Below are positions 1-7,342 of a stretch of DNA of 36,431 nucleotides, piece by piece. Below the pieces are notes generated by a model. It did not search any database and was not told the origin of the DNA. It saw only the letters and a list, made by a program, of their open reading frames with translations. Position numbers and translations under genes: made by a program. Each line of letters opens with the position of its first letter. Within the stretch, counting starts at the first letter, position 1. Source of the DNA: Candidatus Sericytochromatia bacterium S15B-MN24 CBMW_12 (GTDB taxonomy: Bacteria > Cyanobacteriota > Sericytochromatia > S15B-MN24 > UBA4093); contig DAZV01000025.1 in NCBI GenBank assembly GCA_002083825.1, positions 1 to 36,431 on the forward strand, read 5' to 3'.

Positions 1-921
1 GGGGGGCTTCAAGCCGCTGATCGGGCGGGATGGGGAGCTTGGCGGGGGGAGGGACGGGAGCGCGGGGGGGATGGGCGCCACCACGACCAGGGGGGCGGGA
101 GCTTTCGGGGGCGGCGGCAGGCTCGGCACCTGTACGCTCGGCACCTGAATGCTGGGCGGCTTTACGGCCGTCACGGGCTTGCTTGCGGGAGTCGGCGCCG
201 GCGCGTCGGCGGTCTCGAACAGCCCGCGGGGCAGGGTTCCGCTGAAGCTCACCCCGATGGCCAGGCCTCGATCGAGGATACTGGCGTTCGGGTGGCCCAG
301 GGAGAACATGGAGAGGGCGAGGGCAGGAGAGGGGGAGAGGTTGAGCCCGAAGTTGGCGTAGCCGGACTCGGTTCCCTGCGCGCCTATCCATTCGATGGAG
401 GCGTTGCCATGCGGGCCGAAGGGGAGTTCGAGGGCGGTCATGAGTCGGCTCTGCAAGCTGAGATCCGTGCGGAATCCCAGATGGGTGGAGAACAGGGTCC
501 AGTTCTTGCCGTTCTGGAGCATGTTGATGTCGCGGGTGAGGGTGACGGTGAGGTTCGAGCCGGGGATGCCGGGGCTGGGCTGGACTCCGAGCATGCCGAG
601 GCCGACGGCGACGGCGGTGGGGTTTTCGAGGGTGGGGCGCAGGAGTTGGTGCTTGAGGCTGAGAGTGGGCAAGGCATGGCCCGGGATGCCGTACATGAGG
701 GTACCTTCGGTGGCCATGAGGGTGAAGCGGCCGTAGCCCATGAGGGCCGTGGGGAGGCCACCGATGGCGATCAGGCGGGTGCCGAGCTCGAGTTGGTGGT
801 CGGTTCCCACGCGGGCGTCCGGCATGGCGGCGGGACCGCTTTCGCCCCAGACGCCGGTGGTCAGGGCATGGGCGGGCGAGGTCATGAGCAGGATGCAGAG
901 CAGGGAGACGCGAATCCGCAT
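1..921 (-). CDS. Secreted envelope protein with proline-rich tail, C-terminus cut by window edge
   Basis: An open frame runs from an ATG at 921 to the left edge (307 codons) with no stop, so the C-terminus is missing. It opens with a clear Sec signal peptide (MRIRVSLLCILLMTSPAHA). About 210 residues of glycine-, leucine- and threonine-rich alternating sequence follow, as in outer-membrane beta-barrel-like proteins. From about residue 230 it becomes a Pro/Ala/Val-rich segment (repeated IQVPSVQVPS, PPPP runs). An AGAGGA ribosome site lies just before the start and overlaps the end of the preceding gene, 9 nt away, so the two are probably co-transcribed. Codon third positions are strongly G/C. 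No family was recognised; a beta-barrel or surface protein is an inference from composition. Confidence 0.7.
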   Translation of the reverse strand, partial: MRIRVSLLCILLMTSPAHALTTGVWGESGPAAMPDARVGTDHQLELGTRLIAIGGLPTALMGYGRFTLMATEGTLMYGIPGHALPTLSLKHQLLRPTLENPTAVAVGLGMLGVQPSPGIPGSNLTVTLTRDINMLQNGKNWTLFSTHLGFRTDLSLQSRLMTALELPFGPHGNASIEWIGAQGTESGYANFGLNLSPSPALALSMFSLGHPNASILDRGLAIGVSFSGTLPRGLFETADAPAPTPASKPVTAVKPPSIQVPSVQVPSLPPPPKAPAPLVVVAPIPPALPSLPPPSSPSRPISGLKPP

Positions 922-930
922 GGTCGTCCT

Positions 931-1383
931 CTAGGGAGTGGCCGAGGCGCTGGCCGCGGCGGTATGGAAGGCGTCCCAGGCGGAGTAGCTCTTGGCGGCC
1001 ATCATCAGGGTGAAGGAGCCCACGCGGGCATAGCCCGCGCCGGTCCAGGCGTCGACGGCCATGGCGAGGGGGTAGGTGGCGAGGGTACCGAAGAGCCACC
1101 AGCCTTTGGTGGAATCCCTGTTATAGAACTGACCGGAGCCGGTGACGGCGATCGAGAGGCCGGCGGCTAGCCAAGAGGAGCGGGGCGGCAGGCCCGCGAG
1201 GGCGGCTTGTTCCATGGGCAGGGACACGGAGGGCAGGGACACGGAGAGGGCCTCCGGCGAGGCGGAGACCGTCGGGGCTTCGGCTTCGATGGTTGCGGCG
1301 CCTGCGGGGGCTCCCAGAGCGAGCAAAGATCCGAGCAGGAGCAGGCCCGTCAGGGCGTCGCGTGGAATGGAACGTCTCAGCAT
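931..1383 (-). CDS. Small secreted/membrane protein with GQFYNR-KGW motif
   Basis: The protein is 150 residues. The ATG at 1383 is preferred over an upstream in-frame start because it opens a good signal peptide (MLRRSIPRDALTGLLLLGSLLALGAPAGA) and follows an AGGGG site. After a low-complexity Ser/Glu/Pro stretch (residues 30-60) comes a hydrophobic part with the motif GSGQFYNRDSTKGW and two hydrophobic segments around residues 85-130. A GQFYN-x-KGW pattern is typical of DUF5683-like and TM2-like small envelope proteins, but no function is known for that pattern. It lies in a run of three minus-strand envelope genes. Confidence 0.65.
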   Translation of the reverse strand: MLRRSIPRDALTGLLLLGSLLALGAPAGAATIEAEAPTVSASPEALSVSLPSVSLPMEQAALAGLPPRSSWLAAGLSIAVTGSGQFYNRDSTKGWWLFGTLATYPLAMAVDAWTGAGYARVGSFTLMMAAKSYSAWDAFHTAAASASATP

Positions 1384-1490
1384 GGCCCCTTTTCCGTCCG
1401 GAAGGCCGTCCTGTCTTGGTTTTGGCCTATGATTCAGTTTAGCTCCCTGGCCCCCCTCGCGCAAGGCGTCGGATCACGGGCTGTCGGGGG

Positions 1491-2060
1491 CTAGAAATTC
1501 AGCTTGGCGCCGAGTAGGCCACCGAGCCCGTTCATTCCGAGGGTGCCTTCGAGATGGGGCTGGAAGCGGTAGCCGAGTTCGACTCCGGCCGATGGCCCTC
1601 CGAAGGCGTTGACGTAGGGGCCCCCGAGGTTTCCGTAGTAGGGAACGGCGAGGTTGAGCCTGCCGGTGAGTTCACGCGTGAACGGGAAGCTCAGGGCGAA
1701 GCCTATTTCGAGGCCGGGCGCGAGTCCGAGGGTCCCCCGGTAACCGGTATCCCCCCAGATTCCGAGGAGGCCGGCCACCGAGAGGTTGCGCCGTCCGCCG
1801 TTCACGAAGAGGTAAAGAAGGTGTGCGTCCCAGCGGGTGGTGTCGTAGCCGTAGACGCCCGAGCCGATGGCTCCTCCCAGGCTCAGGTCCGGCCTTACCG
1901 TGACGTCGATGGAGGCTCCGATGCCGTTGCCGAGCCCGAGGCCGAGCACGCGCGAGCCGCGGGTGAAGTCGGCCCGCGGCATGGTCGACGCCGCCGCGTC
2001 CGAGATTCCATGGGTCAAGATCAGCAGGGCGATCGCCCCCATCCATCCTTCGCGTCGCAA
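1491..2060 (-). CDS. Secreted beta-barrel-like protein (TTG start)
   Basis: The protein is 189 residues if it begins at a TTG at 2060, which sits 6 nt after a strong AAGGAG site and gives a signal peptide with a charged start (residues 1-24, ending DAAAS). An ATG at 2042 is the alternative. The mature part is rich in glycine, aromatic residues and alternating hydrophobic residues (GLGLGNGIGASIDV, LAVPYYGNLGGPYV, VELGYRF) and ends in phenylalanine (GAKLNF), all typical of outer-membrane beta-barrel proteins. No specific family was recognised. The neighbours downstream on the same strand are also exported. Confidence 0.65.
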   Translation of the reverse strand: MRREGWMGAIALLILTHGISDAAASTMPRADFTRGSRVLGLGLGNGIGASIDVTVRPDLSLGGAIGSGVYGYDTTRWDAHLLYLFVNGGRRNLSVAGLLGIWGDTGYRGTLGLAPGLEIGFALSFPFTRELTGRLNLAVPYYGNLGGPYVNAFGGPSAGVELGYRFQPHLEGTLGMNGLGGLLGAKLNF

Positions 2061-2086
2061 ACCCTTCTCCTTTTCTTCCTGCGCGA

Positions 2087-2103
2087 CCGGTCCGCCGGAC
2101 CGG
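2087..2103. repeat. Small hairpin in the leader of the preceding minus-strand gene
   Basis: CCGGTCC and GGACCGG face each other across a 3-nt loop, 27 nt upstream of the TTG at 2060. No T-run follows on either strand, so it is not an obvious terminator. It could affect mRNA stability or translation of the gene at 1491-2060. Confidence 0.35.
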
Positions 2104-2173
2104 CCTGTCTGGGCGGTTCTGGCCGCTGAGTTCCTTATTCCCCGCTTTCTCGCATCTTTTCCTGCCGATAAGG

Positions 2174-2202
2174 TTGACAAGCAGCTCGGAATAGCTGATA
2201 AT
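2174..2202 (+). promoter_or_regulatory. Sigma70-type promoter of tRNA-Leu
   Basis: A perfect -35 TTGACA (2174-2179) and a -10 GATAAT (2197-2202) are 17 nt apart. The tRNA starts 11 nt after the -10 box. This is the clearest sigma70 promoter in the window. Confidence 0.85.
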
Positions 2203-2213
2203 AGCTTTGTTCT

Positions 2214-2292
2214 GCGCGAGTGGCGGAATGGCAGACGCGCACGTTTGAGGGGCGTGTGGGAAACCGTATGGGTTCAAGTCCCATCTCGCGCA
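2214..2292 (+). tRNA. tRNA-Leu (anticodon GAG)
   Basis: The sequence folds as a class II tRNA. The acceptor arm is GCGCGAG/CTCGCGC with discriminator A at 2292. The D stem is GCG/CGC. The anticodon stem is CACGT/GCGTG with loop TTGAGGG (anticodon GAG, reading CUC/CUU). The variable arm is 11 nt with a GG/CC pair, and the T arm is ATGGG-TTCAAGT-CCCAT. The CCA end is not encoded. The gene has its own promoter and terminator. Confidence 0.93.
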
Positions 2293-2756
2293 CTACGAGC
2301 CGGGTCCGAAAGGACCCGGCTTTCTCTTTGAGTGGACCAGATCGCCAGCAATCCCCCGAATCCGGTCGCCACCCAGTCCCCGAACTCCATGTGGCCACGG
2401 GGCACCCCCGGAATCCTCCCGGAGTCTCCCAGCTCCTTCATGGTTCCCGCCAGCAGCGCGGCTCCCAGCGCGGTGGAGGCTTCCGCGCCGGTCAGCCGGA
2501 ACGCCGTCGCGATCACGGCCCCCGCCAGCATGTGCTGCACCTTGTCCGAACCCATCGGTGCCGAGCTGCTGGTCGGCACCATCATCTGCCCGCTCCATCG
2601 CCCATCTTGCCAGCGAAGCCCGATGCCGTAGGTCTCCTCGCGGGGTTGGACCGTCCAGGCCTCGGCCGGGCGCGCCCCTCCCGCTATCAACGCAAAGGCC
2701 AGAACGGCTCCCGCCATGAGGCCCATGGGGCCCCGCCAGGCATGACGCTGTCGCAT
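2274..2756 (-). CDS. YfiM/DUF2279-like exported protein
   Basis: The protein is 160 residues. The ATG at 2756 follows a strong GGGAGGAGGG site and opens a signal peptide (about residues 1-33, ending RPAEA). The mature part carries DKVQHMLAGAVIATA, then GAALLAGTMKELGD and GHMEFGDWVATGFGGLLA. This pattern (DK-QH near the start, KE-D in the middle, GD--A---G at the end) is that of the YfiM family of small envelope proteins of unknown function. The last 14 or so codons run antisense through the tRNA-Leu terminator and the 3' end of the tRNA, so the C-terminal tail may be a non-conserved extension. Confidence 0.7.
   Translation of the reverse strand: MRQRHAWRGPMGLMAGAVLAFALIAGGARPAEAWTVQPREETYGIGLRWQDGRWSGQMMVPTSSSAPMGSDKVQHMLAGAVIATAFRLTGAEASTALGAALLAGTMKELGDSGRIPGVPRGHMEFGDWVATGFGGLLAIWSTQRESRVLSDPARSARDGT
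2298..2329 (+). terminator. Rho-independent terminator of tRNA-Leu
   Basis: A perfect 10-bp stem (AGCCGGGTCC / GGACCCGGCT) with a GAAA loop is followed by the T-rich run TTCTCTTT, 5 nt after the tRNA end. Confidence 0.85.
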
Positions 2757-2895
2757 GCGTCCCTCCTCCCGGTTTCCCGGAGCCCCATCCTGCGATCGAG
2801 CTGCTCGATGGCGTTAGGGGGTGCTGGACGAAAGGGATTTTTGCCCGCTTGCCCGTCAGCGCGCCGCGCGGCATGGGAGCGAGGCTTTCGCTCGC

Positions 2896-2926
2896 TTGGC
2901 AGTTGGCCGCTTTCGGGTGGTAAAAT
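2896..2926 (+). promoter_or_regulatory. Possible promoter for the gene at 2977
   Basis: A -35-like TTGGCA (2896-2901) and a -10-like TAAAAT (2921-2926) are 19 nt apart, about 50 nt before the GTG start at 2977. The spacing is longer than optimal, so this is a weak call. Confidence 0.35.
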
Positions 2927-2976
2927 AGCGAAGGGTCCAGGGGCCGCCTGCCTGGGCAAGTGGGAAGGAAGCCAGC

Positions 2977-3330
2977 GTGAAACGCCGTAACGTCACCTTC
3001 GATCCGGATCTCGCGGAAGGCTCGCTCGAACTGGTGGAGCTCGCCTTCGCCTCGGTTCCCGCCTACGACGCCGGCTGGGAGCATATTCACCCCGAGGATC
3101 AGGCCGAGTGGCTCGCCTCCTTCGAGGGCGTGCGAAGGCACCTCGCCCAGTTGCAAGCCTGGGACGCCGACGCCTTCCTCGATGACGAGCAACAGGCGCG
3201 CCTCTTGCCCCTGAACCATCAGCAGGAGGTCGTCGCCGCCGTTCTCGAGCGCCTCTCGTCGGCCACCGCCCCGCCCCGCCGCGTTCAAGCCCGCCTTGCG
3301 GCCGCCCAGAGCCTCTGGCTCGACGACTGA
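2977..3330 (+). CDS. Hypothetical acidic cytoplasmic protein
   Basis: The protein is 117 residues and starts at a GTG 6 nt after a GGAAGGAAG site. There is no signal peptide or membrane segment. The sequence is acidic and probably helical, with many Asp, Glu, Ala and Leu (residues 20-90), and a Trp-rich patch (DAGWEHIHPEDQAEWLASF). No family or motif was recognised. Codon use matches the neighbours and the reading frame has no plausible competitor, so it is probably real. Confidence 0.6.
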   Translation: MKRRNVTFDPDLAEGSLELVELAFASVPAYDAGWEHIHPEDQAEWLASFEGVRRHLAQLQAWDADAFLDDEQQARLLPLNHQQEVVAAVLERLSSATAPPRRVQARLAAAQSLWLDD

Positions 3331-3514
3331 CCTTCCGCAAGCTTATTCCACCGATAAGAAAGCCTTGCCTCGCTTCTCGCGACCCTCCTCGTGGAAGCCG
3401 AGTCTTCCGCCATATTGGCGTAATACCTGCGTCACAGCCGGTTTAGACTCTCGAAATCTCGGGAATACAGGGAGCGAGGGTGCAACCCCTTGATCGTCGG
3501 CCAAAGGAGGCAAC

Positions 3515-3694
3515 ATGCTGGATCCGCGCTTCGCGTTGAACATCTGCATCGCATCCACCGGGACCATCTGGATTCTCATGATCGCCGCGGCCCTCCTGGG
3601 CGCGCAGCCGAACGGGCTGTCCTACGGCTTGCTGACCCTCAACGTCGCCAGCACCATGATCGTTTACAACCGCTACCGCGGCCTCTTCTGGTAG
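3515..3694 (+). CDS. Small two-helix membrane protein (59 aa)
   Basis: ATG at 3515 follows a near-perfect AAAGGAGG site with 4-nt spacing. The frame closes with TAG at 3692-3694. The 59-residue product has two hydrophobic segments, about residues 8-28 (LNICIASTGTIWILMIAAALL) and 36-50, with a basic/aromatic end (YNRYRGLFW). It is therefore a predicted inner-membrane small protein with a short loop. The strong ribosome site and clean frame are the main support. It stands alone, with 184 nt before it and 209 nt after it, and no function can be assigned. Confidence 0.65.
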   Translation: MLDPRFALNICIASTGTIWILMIAAALLGAQPNGLSYGLLTLNVASTMIVYNRYRGLFW

Positions 3695-3903
3695 CGAAGG
3701 GGCTTGGCGGCGACGCCTGTTTGCGTGCGATCTTGGGTCATGGCATGGGGCCGCCATGACGGCGTGACCAGGAGGCATGGACTTTGCGGCGACGGGCATC
3801 GCCACCGGCACGGCTGCCTGTCTGAAAGTTTGCCTCGAGGGGCAAGAAGTACGCGCCGGACGCGGCAAATATGCTGCGAGAGGCGAATTTAGGAGGAATC
3901 GGA

Positions 3904-4686
3904 ATGGCCCCCCCCGTCGTCGAGACATCGCCCCTTGTTTACGCGAGGCTTGCCGGTTTTCTCTGCCTGGTTCTCGTGATAGTCGCTCCGTTCGGCATGA
4001 TGTACGTGCCTTCCCTCATCATCGTGCCGGGAGATGCCGCGGCGACAGCCGGTAAATTCATGGCTTCCGAGTCGATGTTCCGCCTGGGCATGCTGAGCGA
4101 AACCGTCATATTTTTGACCGAAATCGTGATGGTCGTGCTTCTCTATGTGTTGTTCAAGCCGGTAAGCAAGACGCTCTCGCTGATGGCGGCATTTGCCCGC
4201 CTGTCGATGACCGTCATGCAGGGAGTGAACCTACTCAATAGCTTTGCGGTCCTGCTGCTTTTGAGCGGTGCTGGTTACTTGGCGGCATTCGAGCCCGAAC
4301 AGTTACATGCGCTCGCGTTGCTCTTTCTCGAGGTGCACGAGTACGGGGCTTATGTTTGGCAGGTGTTTTTCGGCCTGCATTGCCTTTTGCTCGGCTATCT
4401 GATTTTCAAGTCGGGTTACTTCCCGAGAACTCTGGGCGTCTTGATGGCCATCGCCGCTTTGGGCTATCTAACGAATGGCCTCGGGAATTTCATGTTCCCC
4501 GACCACAAGCAGATGCTTGCCTCGGTGGTTGCCCTGACCTCGATTGTCGGCGAAGTCCCGTTCTTCCTTTGGCTTTTGTTCAAGGGGGTGAACGTCCAGA
4601 AGTGGCATGACCGTGTTTCGGCCGTTCGGAGTCCTTCCTTGGCGGCGGTTCTGCAGCCCGCTGACGTCGTGGCGCAGCCTCGTTAG
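3904..4686 (+). CDS. DUF4386-like polytopic membrane protein
   Basis: The protein is 260 residues. The ATG at 3904 is chosen because it follows AGGAGG by 7 nt; an in-frame ATG 33 nt upstream has no such site. It has about seven hydrophobic segments. It also shows features of the DUF4386 family: YARLAGFLCLVLVIVAPFG at the start, repeated small/aromatic helices, LHALALLFLEVHEYGAYVWQVFFGLHCLLLGYLIFKSGYFPR split across two helices, and a late EVPFFLWLLFKGV segment. That family is of unknown function and usually 210-240 residues. Base composition is lower in GC (near 52% in parts) than the surrounding genes, which could mean acquisition by transfer. Confidence 0.7.
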   Translation: MAPPVVETSPLVYARLAGFLCLVLVIVAPFGMMYVPSLIIVPGDAAATAGKFMASESMFRLGMLSETVIFLTEIVMVVLLYVLFKPVSKTLSLMAAFARLSMTVMQGVNLLNSFAVLLLLSGAGYLAAFEPEQLHALALLFLEVHEYGAYVWQVFFGLHCLLLGYLIFKSGYFPRTLGVLMAIAALGYLTNGLGNFMFPDHKQMLASVVALTSIVGEVPFFLWLLFKGVNVQKWHDRVSAVRSPSLAAVLQPADVVAQPR

Positions 4687-4719
4687 GGGCGCCTGGGGCG
4701 GCGGGCCTTTCGTGCGAAA

Positions 4720-4743
4720 GCGGGGGATGATGCTCGCCCCCGC
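4720..4743. repeat. GC-rich hairpin between convergent genes
   Basis: GCGGGGG (4720-4726) and CCCCCGC (4737-4743) can pair across a 10-nt loop in the gap between the convergent genes ending at 4686 and 4824. There is no T-run, so it is at best a weak terminator or stability element. Confidence 0.35.
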
Positions 4744-4823
4744 CTCGCTGCGGAATAAGGAGCATTCTCCATAGCGTTTACGTTTCAACGAATGTGCGCC
4801 TTGGTGCGTCTTGGCACAGGGCG

Positions 4824-5984
4824 TCAACGCTCGAAGGTGATCTTTCGGATGGCTTGATTCCCGGAGTCGGCCACCAAGAGACTTCCTTCATCGTCGAACA
4901 TGAGATCACTGGGGAGCTGGAAGAGGGCCTCGTTCCTCTTGCCATCCCGGTTCCCCCAGGTCGAGAAGTCGCTTTCACGTTCGCTTACTTGTTTCGCATT
5001 GCCTCCGCCCGTGAGGGTCGTGACGGCTCCGCTTCGCGGGGATAGTTTTCGGATGGCGTGGTTGAGGGTGTCGGCGACGAGGATATCCCCGGAAGGGGTG
5101 AGCGCCACGGCGCTCGGCAATGAAAACTTGGCGCTGCCGCGTGGCCCATCATGGTAGCCGGCACTAAGCCCCGCGAGCGTGGCGACGCGACCGTCGGGCT
5201 GGATCATTCGAATGGCGTGGTTTCCGGCGTCAGCCACGTAGATCGTGCCATGGTCGTCGCGTGCGAGCCCTCGGGGTTCGTTGAACGTCGCATGGATGGC
5301 CTCGGCGTCCATGCGTCCCCACTGTCCCGTGCCAGCCAAGGTCGTAACCAGGCCGTCCGGGGCGATGCATCGGATCCGGTGATTCAGCGAATCCGAGACG
5401 AAGATCGTGCCATCGTCGGCGACCGCCAAGCCCCAGGGCTGATTGAACTCGGCTTGATCCTTCATGCCATCGGCAAAGCCGGCCTTACCGCTACCGGCCA
5501 GGGTCGTCACGTGACCGTCGGCCGTGATTCGCCGGATCCGGTGGTTAAAGGAGTCTGCGAGGACGAGATCCCCACCGGGCAGTCTTCGGATGGCGGTGAT
5601 GCCGTTGAATCGGGCATCCGCCCCGCTGCCGTCAGCGAAACCACCTTCGAATCCATGGTACGGGACATGGCTGTTCTTTCCGGCGATGAGGGTGCTGGTA
5701 TCTGCTTGCAATCGGACTAAGGTGTGGTCGTCGAGAGCGGCGAGGACTTGATTTCCGGTCACCGCGACGCTCATGGGGCTGACGGCGATGGTCGTCGTGG
5801 ATTCACTCGCCGTCCGTGAGAACATGCGGGCGTCAGCAAGCGTCGATACCGAGGCGAGCGCCTCGTCAAACGTTTTTTGGTACAGGCGCGGCGTCAGGGG
5901 GGGCGCGCTGGGATGGCAATCGTAACAACCGGTTAAAGGTAAGCAGATGGCAAGCAGTGCGATGAGCCGAAGCTGTCTATTCAT
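4824..5984 (-). CDS. NHL-repeat lipoprotein (paralogue 1)
   Basis: The protein is 386 residues. It begins with a type II signal peptide whose lipobox LTGC places the lipidated Cys at residue 20 (MNRQLRLIALLAICLPLTGC). The mature protein has about five to six NHL repeats that form a beta-propeller. Each repeat has a DG-x-ARFN/AEFN-x-P segment, a GxxxVADSxNHRIR strand and a GxVTTLAG strand. NHL propellers usually bind proteins or ligands; no catalytic residues are apparent. The gene starts 23 nt after the stop of a paralogue with the same design and both end in AIRKITF-x-x, so the pair looks like a tandem duplication read as one unit. The GC content is a little below that of the neighbours. Confidence 0.85.
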   Translation of the reverse strand: MNRQLRLIALLAICLPLTGCYDCHPSAPPLTPRLYQKTFDEALASVSTLADARMFSRTASESTTTIAVSPMSVAVTGNQVLAALDDHTLVRLQADTSTLIAGKNSHVPYHGFEGGFADGSGADARFNGITAIRRLPGGDLVLADSFNHRIRRITADGHVTTLAGSGKAGFADGMKDQAEFNQPWGLAVADDGTIFVSDSLNHRIRCIAPDGLVTTLAGTGQWGRMDAEAIHATFNEPRGLARDDHGTIYVADAGNHAIRMIQPDGRVATLAGLSAGYHDGPRGSAKFSLPSAVALTPSGDILVADTLNHAIRKLSPRSGAVTTLTGGGNAKQVSERESDFSTWGNRDGKRNEALFQLPSDLMFDDEGSLLVADSGNQAIRKITFER

Positions 5985-6007
5985 GGCCTTAATTCCTAAT
6001 CAGTGGG

Positions 6008-7192
6008 TTACTTGACGAAGGTGATCTTCCGAATGGCGTTATTGCCGAGATCGGCCACCCAGAGATTGCCCTTCGGATCGAAGGAGATGTCTCCGGGACT
6101 GGCGAAGCGCGCTTGGAGGTTTGCACCGTCGGCGTAGCCCCTTTCGTTGAGTTCATCGTAGAGGTGATGACGAAGATGACGGTCGCCTCCGCCGACCAGC
6201 GTCGTGACCTGTCCGTTTGGGCTGAGTTCTCGAATGCTGTCCGCGCCAAGATCAGAGATGAAGAGGTTGCCGCGCTGATCGACCGCGACCCCCGCGACGA
6301 ATTCGAATCGGGCTTTTTCCGCGGCACCGTCGTTGTAGCCCTCCGAACCCTCCCCGGCAACCGTGGAGACGATTCCGTCGGGGCTGATTCGCCGAATTCG
6401 GTAGTTCTTCGAGTCCGCCACGTAGAGGTTTCCCTGCATGTCCGCAGCGAGACCGAGAGGGGTGTTGAACTTGGCTTGCGACGCCATTCCGTCGGCGAAC
6501 CCGGCCTCGCCCGTGCCGGCGACGGTGCTTACTTGGCCGTCGGGGGTGATGCGCCTAATCCGATGCCCGGCCTCTTCTCCTACATAGATCGTGCCGCGAG
6601 CGTCGACCGCGAGGCTTGATGGACGATTAAATCTAGCTTCAATTGCCGACCCATCGAGGTAGCCCGGATCTCCGTTACCTGCCAGGGTCGTCACCAGGCC
6701 GTTGCGATGGACTCTCCGGATTCGATGGTTGAAGGTATCGGCGACAACTAGGTCACCTTGCTCAAGAAGCAGGATGCTGTCGGGTCCGTTAAAACGCGCG
6801 TTTTCACCTTGGCCATCCAGAAACGCTCCTTGAAATCCCTGATAGGGAACATGGTGTGCTTTTCCTGCCAGCACCCGATACTGCCCCTCTCGGAGTTCCT
6901 TGATGGTTGAGTCGACAAAGGAGGCAAAAGTCAATTCGCCATCAGAGGCTACTCCACCCGGGCTGAAGAAATCGAGTGAAGAGCCAGAGGCGCTAGGCGA
7001 CGAGGGCAACGTGTTTCCGGCAAGCGTCGTCACCACGACGGGGGTGGTGGAGAAGATTTTATTGTTTGACCCGTCTCCCGCCTCATCGTGGGTATTCGAC
7101 CAAGTGTTTGGCGAGTCCAAGAACCACGGGCAGCCCGTAAGAGCCAAGAGTAGCGGCAACGTGAGCAAAGGGTTGCGGACGCGGACTCTCAT
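6008..7192 (-). CDS. NHL-repeat lipoprotein (paralogue 2)
   Basis: The protein is about 394 residues. The ATG at 7192 gives a good lipoprotein signal (MRVRVRNPLLTLPLLLALTGC, lipid Cys at residue 21). A GTG at 7222 is an alternative that would add ten residues before the charged region. No clear Shine-Dalgarno site precedes the ATG. The body has five or more NHL repeats (DG-x-x-ARFN-x-P, VADTFNHRIRRV, GLVTTLAGNGDPGY and relatives), ending LWVADLGNNAIRKITFVK. It shares the HVPYQGFQGAF-type motif, in slightly different form, with the downstream gene at 4824-5984, which supports duplication. The likely role is an envelope-anchored beta-propeller; the ligand is unknown. Confidence 0.83.
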   Translation of the reverse strand: MRVRVRNPLLTLPLLLALTGCPWFLDSPNTWSNTHDEAGDGSNNKIFSTTPVVVTTLAGNTLPSSPSASGSSLDFFSPGGVASDGELTFASFVDSTIKELREGQYRVLAGKAHHVPYQGFQGAFLDGQGENARFNGPDSILLLEQGDLVVADTFNHRIRRVHRNGLVTTLAGNGDPGYLDGSAIEARFNRPSSLAVDARGTIYVGEEAGHRIRRITPDGQVSTVAGTGEAGFADGMASQAKFNTPLGLAADMQGNLYVADSKNYRIRRISPDGIVSTVAGEGSEGYNDGAAEKARFEFVAGVAVDQRGNLFISDLGADSIRELSPNGQVTTLVGGGDRHLRHHLYDELNERGYADGANLQARFASPGDISFDPKGNLWVADLGNNAIRKITFVK

Positions 7193-7246
7193 GAAATCGT
7201 TGGGCGAGTTGATGATTTCCACCTCACGCGCTGACCTTTCGATGGG

Positions 7247-7286
7247 TTGACTGAATTTAAATCAATGCTTAACCTAGAGATTAACC
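7247..7286. promoter_or_regulatory. Divergent promoter region with TTAACC repeats
   Basis: The 120-nt gap between the divergent NHL and LuxR-type genes contains TTGACT (7247-7252), a 17-nt gap and TAACCT (7270-7275), a possible plus-strand promoter. Two copies of TTAACC (7269-7274 and 7281-7286) lie 12 nt apart and could be a regulator site. The assignment is tentative. Confidence 0.35.
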
Positions 7287-7342
7287 GATAGGCTTCAGGT
7301 CGAGAAGGGTAGGTTTCCGATGATTTTTCGCGTGCAGACCGC

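Noticed and set aside
292..1170. A 292-codon plus-strand frame at the left end
   Set aside because: The two minus-strand genes here have signal peptides and ribosome sites; the plus frame is Gly/Glu-rich and lacks both.
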